Source: Elusimicrobiota bacterium (GTDB lineage Bacteria > Elusimicrobiota > Elusimicrobia > UBA1565 > UBA9628). Taken from it: a DNA stretch of 22,170 bases. Numbering within the stretch: position 1 is the first letter of the stretch; the number at the start of each line of letters is the position of its first letter. Positions 13,296 through 20,560 of this stretch are shown piece after piece. The position numbers were made by a program, and so were the translations under genes. Location: the NCBI GenBank assembly GCA_028869495.1, contig JAGWRY010000268.1, forward strand, positions 1-22,170. Reading direction: 5' to 3'. The notes beneath the pieces are model-generated. The model made no database searches and had not been told where the DNA came from. It was given only the letters and a program-made list of their open reading frames with translations.

Positions 13296-14641
13296 TCCCG
13301 ACAGAATATTCCGATGCGTCGTCTCTTTACATCATGGCAGTCCTCGCGGCGATCGCCATCGTGATGCCTTATCGACGTCTTCCGTATCTGTTCATTCTGT
13401 CGACGTTTTTCGATAAGTTCATGCTGAACTACGGCGGGATCAACGCGCGGCCGAGCTACGTAATCGGCGGGGTGTTCTTCGCGAAGTGGGTCTTCTATGA
13501 CCGGAGCCGTTTCCGGCATCTGAAGGAAAATCCGCTCGTGCTGCCGATGGTCGTTCTGCTGGCCGCGAACGTTCTCGCCTCGATCCTCAATGCTCCGGAC
13601 CCAGACAAGAGCCTGCGCTTGGCGCTGCTCTCCGTAGTGTTTTTCGCACCGTTCGCGGCTCTGACCGCAATCCTTGGCGACCGGCGTAAGTATGAGGAAC
13701 TCCTGTCATGGTATGTGGGTTTGGGGTTGGCCTCGGCGTTGGCCGGCATAGCTGCTTATGCCCTCTTCGCGCTCGGTGGGATCGAGACCGTCATGATCTC
13801 GCCCGAACTGGGAGGCCGCATCGTCGGCACCCAGCATTCGGCAGGGGACCATTTCGGCATCCAAATGTGCACGCTCTTCGTTTTGGGAGTTGCACTCGTC
13901 GCGGATCGAGGCGGACGTCGGCTACTCGGGCGGGTTCCCTACCTCAAGATCGGGGTTTTTGCGCTGGCGATGTTCCTTTCATTCAAGCGCTCCGCCTGGG
14001 GGGGCGCGCTGGGCGGCCTTCTCGTTCTCGACCTCCTGCGGCGGCATTGGGGCGCGGTGCTCAAGCATGCCTTCGTCGCGGCCGCCCTCGTATTGGCGGC
14101 GGCCGCGGCTTGGAATCTGGCGCCGGCGTCCTACCGAGGGCCGGGTTCGGCGATGGATCGTGCCGATCAGCGTTACCAGGAATTCCTGGATTTCTCGAAC
14201 GGAACGGGGGCGGCGCGCGTGGCGGGCTGGGAGGCCGCGCTCAGGTTATGGACGGAGCATCCGATCATCGGCAGCGGAACGGGGAGCCTCGACGGCTACC
14301 AATCCTGGATCTCGAACGTCTTCGTCCGCGCCCTCTACGATTCGGGCCTCGTCGGCCTCGTCGCGGTCGTCTTGATCTGGGGGACTCTGTTCTGGAAGGG
14401 CTTGCGCGCGTACGCGCGGGGGCCGTCGTCTGGGACGCTGCGCGCCTGCGTGATCGGCCTGCTGGCCGCTTCGGCCGCGCTGTTCGTCGTCAACATGGTG
14501 GACGACGAGTTCCTGTTGAGCCTGTTCTGGGTTCAGATCGCCTTCGCGATCGCCGCGTTCACGATGCGAGGCGAAGACGATTCGAGGACATCGGACGCGA
14601 ATGCGGAGTCTTTGCCGGAAGCGGTGGCCCATGCTGCCTAG
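13292..14641 (+). CDS. Wzy-like O-antigen/exopolysaccharide polymerase
   Basis: This 449-residue protein has about ten hydrophobic segments and a long periplasmic loop between roughly residues 275 and 345. Landmarks are SFKRSAWGGALGGLL (about 229-243), common just before the loop in Wzy_C-type proteins, and the loop end IIGSGTGSLDG...FVRALYDSGLVGLV. The predicted job is joining lipid-linked repeat units in the periplasm. The start is taken as TTG at 13292, which overlaps the previous stop as TTGA and has GGGAG (13279-13283) eight bases upstream. The next in-frame ATG (13334) would remove the N-terminal segment before the first helix. TTG starts are weak and may keep this protein scarce. Its place between sugar transferases makes it the more likely polymerase of the two ligase/polymerase-type genes here. 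Confidence 0.86.
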   Translation: MIPTEYSDASSLYIMAVLAAIAIVMPYRRLPYLFILSTFFDKFMLNYGGINARPSYVIGGVFFAKWVFYDRSRFRHLKENPLVLPMVVLLAANVLASILNAPDPDKSLRLALLSVVFFAPFAALTAILGDRRKYEELLSWYVGLGLASALAGIAAYALFALGGIETVMISPELGGRIVGTQHSAGDHFGIQMCTLFVLGVALVADRGGRRLLGRVPYLKIGVFALAMFLSFKRSAWGGALGGLLVLDLLRRHWGAVLKHAFVAAALVLAAAAAWNLAPASYRGPGSAMDRADQRYQEFLDFSNGTGAARVAGWEAALRLWTEHPIIGSGTGSLDGYQSWISNVFVRALYDSGLVGLVAVVLIWGTLFWKGLRAYARGPSSGTLRACVIGLLAASAALFVVNMVDDEFLLSLFWVQIAFAIAAFTMRGEDDSRTSDANAESLPEAVAHAA

Positions 14642-15746
14642 AGACCAGTTTACGCGGACTCGCGGCTGGCTGTTGGCGAACGCGCTGGAGCTGGCCAGCG
14701 CGCCGTTCGCGGGCGCTCCTGATGGCGCGGGCTCGTTGGGTCCGCTCCGCAGCGTCCTCGTGCTGAGGATGGACGGCATCGGCGACGCCGTGCTGACCCT
14801 CCCGCTGTTGGCGGCCCTGAAGGCGGCGCACCCCCAGGCCGCGATCGATTGTCTCGCGCGACCCGGCGCGGCCGAAATCCTGCGCGGCCACCCGGCCGTG
14901 CGCCGGGTGCTGGCCGCGCCCTCGCGCCGGGCAGACCTGATGCGGGGGCTCGCCTTGCGAGCGATGCATTACGATCTGATCGTCAATCCGCGAAACGACG
15001 GCTACCTGTGGGGGCATCTGCTTTCCATACTGGCCGGCGGGCGCCGCCGAGTCGGCTACGCCCACAAAGGCGGCGGCGCGCTTCTGACCGACGTCGTGCC
15101 GTGGGCGGGGGAAAAGCCGCTTAACGGACTGATGCGCGACGTCGCGCGGCGGCTCGGGGCGGAGGCCGCGTCGCGGCCGGACTTATCGCATCTGGGCGAT
15201 TTTCACGGACGCCGCGGGAATAAGACGTCGCGCCGCCTCGTCGTCGGCCTAAATCCCTTGGCGAGCCACCGCCACGTCTGGTCCGAGGAGCGTTTCGCCG
15301 CGGTCGGCGATCGGCTGGCGCGGGATTTCGGAGCGGACGTCGTCTTCCTGGGAGACGCCGCGGCGGTCCCCGCGGTCGAGCGCATCCGGCGGGGAATGGC
15401 GGCCGAAAGCGCGTCTACGGCGGGCCAGACGTCCCTGCGCGAGGCGATCGACGTCATCGCCGGGCTGGACCTCCTGGTCACCGTGGACTCCGGCCCGAGA
15501 CACATCGCCAACGCCCTCGACGTGCCCGCGGTCGTCCTGCGCAACGGGGCGAACTCGTCGGTCGTCTGGGGGCGCTACGCCGACAAAGAGACCGTCCTGG
15601 TCAGGCCGGTTCCCTGCAGTCCCTGCGGCCGCGGCGTCTGTCCGGTGCCGGGACGCCCCTGCATGCTGGACATCGGCGTCGACGACGTCGTCGACGCGGC
15701 CGGCCGCGTTCTCGCGGCGAATCTCGCGAGCGGGGGGCGGCGATGA
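14631..15746 (+). CDS. Family 9 (heptosyltransferase-like) glycosyltransferase, first of two
   Basis: This 371-residue GT-B protein of the ADP-heptose:LPS heptosyltransferase family has an N-terminal VLVLRMDGIGDAVLTLPLL (residues 42-60), NPLASHRHVWSEERFAAV in the middle, and VTVDSGPRHIANALDVPAVV in the donor domain. A cysteine cluster, CSPCGRGVCPVPGRPC, lies near the C-terminus, as in many GT9 proteins. The start is placed at ATG 14631, overlapping the polymerase stop by 11 bases. An ATG at 14601 would add ten basic residues with no family match. In lipopolysaccharide pathways the family adds heptose to lipid A core. Here it sits inside an exopolysaccharide operon, so the donor may be a different sugar. 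It ends in an ATGA overlap (15743-15746) with a second, diverged GT9. Confidence 0.9.
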   Translation: MLPRDQFTRTRGWLLANALELASAPFAGAPDGAGSLGPLRSVLVLRMDGIGDAVLTLPLLAALKAAHPQAAIDCLARPGAAEILRGHPAVRRVLAAPSRRADLMRGLALRAMHYDLIVNPRNDGYLWGHLLSILAGGRRRVGYAHKGGGALLTDVVPWAGEKPLNGLMRDVARRLGAEAASRPDLSHLGDFHGRRGNKTSRRLVVGLNPLASHRHVWSEERFAAVGDRLARDFGADVVFLGDAAAVPAVERIRRGMAAESASTAGQTSLREAIDVIAGLDLLVTVDSGPRHIANALDVPAVVLRNGANSSVVWGRYADKETVLVRPVPCSPCGRGVCPVPGRPCMLDIGVDDVVDAAGRVLAANLASGGRR

Positions 15747-16954
15747 TCCAGGTGAAGCATCCCGTCCACCGCGTCCTCGCGCGCGTGGTGGACGGCTTCG
15801 GGGAGCTCGTTTATCGCGCCGGGCTCCGCGCCGGCCTCTGGGCGGCCACGAAGCGCGACCCGCGCGAACTCGACCCGAAAAGAATCCTGATCATCGAGGA
15901 GGAGCCGGTCGGCGACGTCATCATGTCGACGGCCCTCTACTGCGGCCTGCGCCGTCGGTTCCCGAAGGCGCACGTGACCGTCATGACCGGCTCCTGGGCG
16001 GCGGGAGTCTTGGTCAACAACCCGCATGTCGACGATGTCCTCATTCACGACTGTCCGTGGGCGTTCGCCGATCCTCTGTTCGAGGGAAAGAGCCTTCTCG
16101 GACACCTGCGCTATCTGTGGCGCTATCCCGCCTTCCTGCGCCGACTCCGCGCGCAGTGCTTCGACCTGGCGATCGACCTTCGCGGCGACTTCCGGAACAT
16201 CCTCCTGTTGATGGCGCTTCCCGGAATCGACGATCGCATCTCATTTTCGCGCGCGGGCGGAGATTATCTGCTGACGCACGCTCTCTCCCACGAGAGGGAT
16301 CGGCACGAGGTCGAACGCAACCTCGACGTCTTGAGAGCCTTGGGAGGCGATGCCTGCGATGCTGCCCTGGAGGTTTTCCCGGGGCCCGTCGAAAAGAAGA
16401 AACTTGAGGATATTCTCCACGATGCACGGGATGAAAGACTCCTTTGTGTGATTCACCCGGGGAGCCGATTAGCCGTTAGAATATGGCCGCCGGAGCGTTA
16501 CGCCGAATTGGCGACTATGCTCGTCCGCTGCTTCGATGCGGATGTCGTCGTCACCGGGGCGGCTTCTGAGGAGGGGCTGTGCGACGAGGTCTTGGCCCGC
16601 ATGGGGGCGGGGCGTCCGCGCGCGCGCAGTCTCGCCGGGCGGTTGACCATGCTGGAAATGGCCGCCTTGCTGAAGCGGGCCGATCTGGTCGTTTGCCCCG
16701 ACACGAGCGTGATGCACTTGGCGGCCGCCTGCGGCGCGCCGACCGTGGCGCTGTTCGGGCCCGGCGATCCGGCGCACACCGGCCCTTACGGCGGCACGGC
16801 GCGCGTGATCGCGCGGGACTGCCCGTGCCGTCCGCTTCAAACGTCCTGCCGGCGCGCGACGGGCGCTCATAGCGCCTGCATGGAGACGATCGGGACGGAC
16901 GAGGTCTGCGCGGCGGCGGAAGAGATCCTGTCCGCGAGGATTCAGAAGCGATGA
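15743..16954 (+). CDS. Family 9 (heptosyltransferase-like) glycosyltransferase, second of two
   Basis: This 403-residue GT9 protein has the N-terminal motif ILIIEEEPVGDVIMSTAL (residues 48-65), where the usual G-D-(A/V) is kept but Glu-Glu-Glu-Pro-Val replaces the more common R-x-x-x-I-G. The donor-domain motifs are IHPGSRLAVRIWPPERYAEL and VVCPDTSVMHLAAACGAPTV, then LFGPGDPAHTGPYG. A C-terminal cysteine set (CPC, Cys seven residues later, and another in SACM) parallels that of its neighbour. About 45 extra residues precede the catalytic domain; they are basic and amphipathic and may bind the membrane. GGGGGG lies just before its ATG, and it begins and ends in ATGA overlaps (15743, 16951). 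Donor sugar unknown; the two GT9 enzymes probably act in sequence. Confidence 0.9.
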   Translation: MIQVKHPVHRVLARVVDGFGELVYRAGLRAGLWAATKRDPRELDPKRILIIEEEPVGDVIMSTALYCGLRRRFPKAHVTVMTGSWAAGVLVNNPHVDDVLIHDCPWAFADPLFEGKSLLGHLRYLWRYPAFLRRLRAQCFDLAIDLRGDFRNILLLMALPGIDDRISFSRAGGDYLLTHALSHERDRHEVERNLDVLRALGGDACDAALEVFPGPVEKKKLEDILHDARDERLLCVIHPGSRLAVRIWPPERYAELATMLVRCFDADVVVTGAASEEGLCDEVLARMGAGRPRARSLAGRLTMLEMAALLKRADLVVCPDTSVMHLAAACGAPTVALFGPGDPAHTGPYGGTARVIARDCPCRPLQTSCRRATGAHSACMETIGTDEVCAAAEEILSARIQKR

Positions 16955-18108
16955 AGATCGCGATCCTGGGCTCGCGCGGCATCCCCTGCCGGATGGGCGG
17001 CTTCGAACGCTACGCCGAGGAGATCGGCGCGCGGCTGGCGAAGATGGGCCATCAGGTGACGGTGTACTGCGAGAATGGGAACTCGCCGGCGCCGCGCCCG
17101 GCGGAATTGCGCGGGATGCGCCTCGTCCACCTGCCGCACCTCTCTGGAAAATTGGGTGAGGCGCTCTCGTTCGATCTCCTTTCCTGCGCCCACAGCGCCT
17201 TCCAGGACTACGACGTCGTCTACATGCTGGGCTTCGGCTGGGGCTATTTCTGCCTTCTTCCCCGTTTGGCGGGCAAGACGGTCGTCGTCAACATGGACGG
17301 CATGGAGTGGCAACGGGGCAAGTGGAACTGGCTCGGGAAGGCCGTGCTCCTGGCGGCCCGGAACGCCTCCCTGCAAATCGCGCAGCATCTGGTCTGCGAT
17401 TCACGGGCCATGCTGGACTACTACCGGGACAACTTCCGGGGCGATTTCCATTATTTGAGCTACGGCGCGGACGTCCGCGACGTCCCGCTGTCCCCTCGTT
17501 GGCGGACCCTCGGGTTCGAGCCGCGGCGCTACGCGACCGTCGTCTGCCGCTTCGAGCCGGAGAACAATCTCGACCTGGTCCTGGACGAGTACTTGGCGAG
17601 CTCCTGTCCGCTCCCGCTCGCCGTCGTCGGCGGCAGCACCTATCCCGGCAACCCGCTGACGCGGCGTCTGGCGGAGACCCGCGACCCGCGCATCGTCGCC
17701 GTCGGCGTCGTTTCCGACCAGGCCCAGTTGGCCGGGTTGCGCGCCAATGCCCTCCTTCACGTCCACGGGCACGAGGTCGGGGGGACGAACCCGTCGCTCT
17801 TGGACGCGATGGGGCTCGGGAACGTGGTCGCGGCGATGGACGTCCCCTATAACCGCGAGGTCCTCGGTGAGGCGGGGCTGTTCTTCACGAAGGAGCCCGG
17901 AGACCTGCGCCGGACGATCGACTCCGTCTGGCGCGATCCGGGCGCGTTCGATAGCCTGCGCGAGGCGGCTCGCGACCGCATCCGAGCGCATTACGACTGG
18001 GACCTGGCCGCGCGCCGCCATGACGAGTTCTTCCGAAGCCTGGCGCCGCGGGCATCGAACGGACGGAGGCCCCGGCGCGAGCCGCGGGCTCCCATGAGGC
18101 AGTCATGA
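16951..18108 (+). CDS. DUF1972-type family 4 glycosyltransferase (rhamnosyltransferase-like)
   Basis: This 385-residue GT-B protein opens with ILGSRGIPCRMGGFERYAEE, the signature of DUF1972-type transferases such as the streptococcal Cps2T/RgpA group, which transfer rhamnose. The donor domain shows VVCRFEPENNLDLVLDEY and the motif HVHGHEVGGTNPSLLDAMG, the version of the GT4 donor motif typical of this group. In those systems the enzyme usually adds the second sugar, beside the gene for the initiating transferase, and that is the arrangement here: the phosphoglycosyltransferase follows in an ATGA overlap (18105-18108). The C-terminal 25 residues are Arg/Pro-rich and probably disordered. Rhamnose specificity is inferred from the family; no dTDP-rhamnose synthesis genes are in this window. 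Confidence 0.9.
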   Translation: MKIAILGSRGIPCRMGGFERYAEEIGARLAKMGHQVTVYCENGNSPAPRPAELRGMRLVHLPHLSGKLGEALSFDLLSCAHSAFQDYDVVYMLGFGWGYFCLLPRLAGKTVVVNMDGMEWQRGKWNWLGKAVLLAARNASLQIAQHLVCDSRAMLDYYRDNFRGDFHYLSYGADVRDVPLSPRWRTLGFEPRRYATVVCRFEPENNLDLVLDEYLASSCPLPLAVVGGSTYPGNPLTRRLAETRDPRIVAVGVVSDQAQLAGLRANALLHVHGHEVGGTNPSLLDAMGLGNVVAAMDVPYNREVLGEAGLFFTKEPGDLRRTIDSVWRDPGAFDSLREAARDRIRAHYDWDLAARRHDEFFRSLAPRASNGRRPRREPRAPMRQS

Positions 18109-19493
18109 AACGAATTCGAATCCGCTACCTGATCATCCTCGATTTTCTCGTCTACTGCGCCGCCGTTCTGGGCGTCACCGAGTGGCACCGCCCGGACCTG
18201 CTCGCGGACGGCCGCGCTTCCGGCTTTCTCTTCAAGTTCGCGCCGCTCTTGATCGCGTGGCTCGCGGCCAACTACATCGTCGGCTGTTACGAGTGGCGAA
18301 AGCTGCGAACCTTGGCGGAAGGCGTTCGCGTGAGCCTGTACTCGCTGCTGGCGCAGGGAATCCTGGGCACGGTCTACTTCTACTTGTGGGAGCCGGACCT
18401 CGGACTTCGGCCGAAGACGCTGCTGGCCGGCATCATCGGCGTGTCCCAACTGCTCTGCTTGGCATGGCATCGCGCGTTCTATCACTTCGCGTCCGACCGA
18501 TTCTTCTTCCAGCGGATCGGCGCGGTCTGCGGCCCGCAGGAGCGCTCCGCCCTTCGCCGGGAGGCAGCGGCGAATCCCCACTTGGTCTTCTCGGTCGTGG
18601 ACGCCGTGCCCGGCAGCTTCGACGTGCTCGTCGTCGACCCCGTTTGGTTGGAGACGCACTGGCAGGAGAACGCCGCCCTGCTGAGGGCCGCCCTGCTCTT
18701 CGGCCTGCCGATCTGGCCCTTGGACGAGTTCGTCGAGCACTGGTTCGGCAAGATCCTGCCGCGCCACGCCGCTTCCCCGTCTTGGATCGCACAGTTCGTG
18801 CTCCCGAGGGTGCAGGGAGCCTATCTGAAATGGAGGCGAATCCTGGACTTGGCCGTCGGCGGATTCCTCTTCGCCGTCGGGGCGCCCCTGATGGGCGCCG
18901 TCGCCCTGTGCCTATGGGCGGCGGACGGGCGCCCGATCCTCTATTCCCAGCCGAGATTGGGTCGGCTGGGCCGGGAGTTCCGCCTTTGGAAGTTCCGGAC
19001 GATGCGAGTCGGCGCGGACGCGAAGGGAGCATTCACGTCGCACGACCCCGCGGATTCGCGCGTGACCTCCCTTGGGCGGTGGCTGAGACGCTTGCGTCTC
19101 GACGAGCTGCCCCAGCTTTGGAACGTCCTGCGCGGCGAGATGTCCTTGATCGGCCCGCGGCCGGAGTGGATGCAGGAAGTCGAGATCCTCGAGCGGGCAC
19201 TGCCGTCCTATCACCTGCGCCACCTCGTCCGGCCGGGAATCACCGGTTGGGCGCAGGTCTGCTATCGCGCCACGAACAACGCGCACGAGTCAGCGGAGAA
19301 GCTCCTGTACGATCTCTATTACCTGAAGAACGTTTCCCTGTCCCTGGACATCAGCGTGCTGCTGAAGACCTCGAAGAGGATATTTCTCGATGACTTCTCC
19401 CCTTCTTTCCTCGGTGCGGAGGCCCCAGCGGAGGTTGCGTCCGTCGACGCCGATTCGCGGCAGGAGTTCGGCGCCTTGGTGGGTCGGGGCTAA
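18105..19493 (+). CDS. Initiating polyprenyl-phosphate sugar-1-phosphate transferase (large, polytopic form)
   Basis: This 462-residue protein has an N-terminal half with four or five membrane segments (from about residue 7 to 125) and a poorly conserved nucleotide-fold-like domain (about 140-210). The C-terminal half is the catalytic bacterial sugar transferase domain: KWRRILDLAVGG with a membrane re-entrant helix, PILYSQPRLGRLGREFRLWK, KFRTM, RLDELPQLWNVLRGEMSLIGPRPEW (Asp-Glu catalytic dyad in DELPQ) and PGITGWAQVCYR. It moves a sugar phosphate from a UDP-sugar to undecaprenyl phosphate, the committed first step of repeat-unit synthesis. GAGG five bases before the ATG supports the start at 18105. 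The sugar (glucose, galactose or another) cannot be told from sequence alone. Confidence 0.95.
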   Translation: MKRIRIRYLIILDFLVYCAAVLGVTEWHRPDLLADGRASGFLFKFAPLLIAWLAANYIVGCYEWRKLRTLAEGVRVSLYSLLAQGILGTVYFYLWEPDLGLRPKTLLAGIIGVSQLLCLAWHRAFYHFASDRFFFQRIGAVCGPQERSALRREAAANPHLVFSVVDAVPGSFDVLVVDPVWLETHWQENAALLRAALLFGLPIWPLDEFVEHWFGKILPRHAASPSWIAQFVLPRVQGAYLKWRRILDLAVGGFLFAVGAPLMGAVALCLWAADGRPILYSQPRLGRLGREFRLWKFRTMRVGADAKGAFTSHDPADSRVTSLGRWLRRLRLDELPQLWNVLRGEMSLIGPRPEWMQEVEILERALPSYHLRHLVRPGITGWAQVCYRATNNAHESAEKLLYDLYYLKNVSLSLDISVLLKTSKRIFLDDFSPSFLGAEAPAEVASVDADSRQEFGALVGRG

Positions 19494-19501
19494 CGACGGG
19501 C

Positions 19502-20560
19502 ATGTCAATGGAGCGAGCTGTCGAATCGCCGCCGCGGGCGAGCGACGCCGAAGACGTCGAATCCGTGGATCGGCCGCGTTGCCCGATTTGCGGCAGCGGT
19601 CCGTTGCGATCCCTTTACTCGGCGAGCCCGCTCGACTATTCAATCGACCGGAGCTTCCCGATTCTCGCATGCGTGGGGTGCGGACACGGCGTTACGAGCG
19701 GAGTCCCGCGGGATGCGCGGAGCCTCTATGAAACAGGGAGCTACGACGCGGTCGAGAAGAGATGGCACAGACTGCTTCGGTCTTTCTTGAGAGTTTTGGA
19801 GGCCCGGAAGCTCCGTTATTTGAAGTCCTTGCCTGCGGAGGGCGCGCGCTTGCTGGAGGTCGGCTGCGGCAAAGGCCGGTTCCTTGAGGCGGCCAAGAGG
19901 AAAGGTTACCGCGTTTACGGCATCGAGCCATCGTCGCGGAGCTTCGCGGTCGCCTCTCGGCTCGTGCGAGGATTCATCGCTCCGATCGGGTTCGAGGACA
20001 TCGCGACCGTCGCCGATTTCCCGCGCGAGTATGAATTCGTGATGCTATGGCATGTGTTGGAACATTTGGACGCGCCGGATTCTCTTCTCGCCCAGGCCCG
20101 ACGCCTGCTCTCGGACGGCGGACGGCTTGTGATCGCCGTGCCGAATTTCGCGAGTCTGCAGGCTCGGGTCGGGGGGGCGAATTGGTATCACTTGGACCCG
20201 CCGAGACACGTGCATCATTTCACTCCCCGGAGTCTGCGCCTCTTGGCGGAGAAGTGCGGCTTCGAGGTCGAAAAAATCTCGTTCGATTCGTTTTATCAGG
20301 ACTACATCGGAGACTTGATCACCGTTGTGAATCGGCTCCTGCCCGGCAAGAACGTCATTTTCAATGGATTGAGGCGCAATCCTGCCTATCTGGACCGTTA
20401 CGGTGCCGTGCGAGCCTGGGCTCAATTCGCGGCGGCGGCATGGCTGAGCGCGTTATTCGCGCCGCCAATTTTCTTGGTCACACTGTTGACTCAATGGGGG
20501 AGGCGTTCGGGAACAATGATCGCGATCATGAAGCCCGTGGTTCCCTCGCGGCGCGCATGA
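19502..20560 (+). CDS. Class I SAM-dependent methyltransferase with N-terminal zinc-binding motif
   Basis: In this 352-residue protein an N-terminal CPIC (Cys27, Cys30) and CVGC (Cys57, Cys60) form a probable zinc knuckle. The Rossmann-type methyltransferase follows, with LLEVGCGKGRFLEA (residues 117-130) binding SAM, GIEPSSRS at the adenosine site, and LWHVLEHLD and GGRLVIAVPN further on. The layout matches methyltransferases of polysaccharide and lipid clusters that act on sugar intermediates. The last 50 residues hold a hydrophobic stretch (AAAAWLSALFAPPIFLVTLL) that could anchor it to the membrane. It starts 8 bases after the previous stop with no good ribosome-binding site; ATG 19502 and ATG 19508 are equally possible. 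Likely role: O-methylating a sugar of the repeat, or capping its non-reducing end. Its acceptor is unknown. Confidence 0.88.
   Translation: MSMERAVESPPRASDAEDVESVDRPRCPICGSGPLRSLYSASPLDYSIDRSFPILACVGCGHGVTSGVPRDARSLYETGSYDAVEKRWHRLLRSFLRVLEARKLRYLKSLPAEGARLLEVGCGKGRFLEAAKRKGYRVYGIEPSSRSFAVASRLVRGFIAPIGFEDIATVADFPREYEFVMLWHVLEHLDAPDSLLAQARRLLSDGGRLVIAVPNFASLQARVGGANWYHLDPPRHVHHFTPRSLRLLAEKCGFEVEKISFDSFYQDYIGDLITVVNRLLPGKNVIFNGLRRNPAYLDRYGAVRAWAQFAAAAWLSALFAPPIFLVTLLTQWGRRSGTMIAIMKPVVPSRRA

Noticed and set aside
14601..14630. Earlier ATG for the first GT9 gene
   Set aside because: It adds ten basic residues with no family match and a longer overlap with the polymerase gene; 14631 fits better.
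20047..20556. Upstream extension of the lipoprotein frame through the methyltransferase gene
   Set aside because: The frame is open by chance. The signal peptide starts at ATG 20557, and the extension has no domain and overlaps the methyltransferase in another frame.
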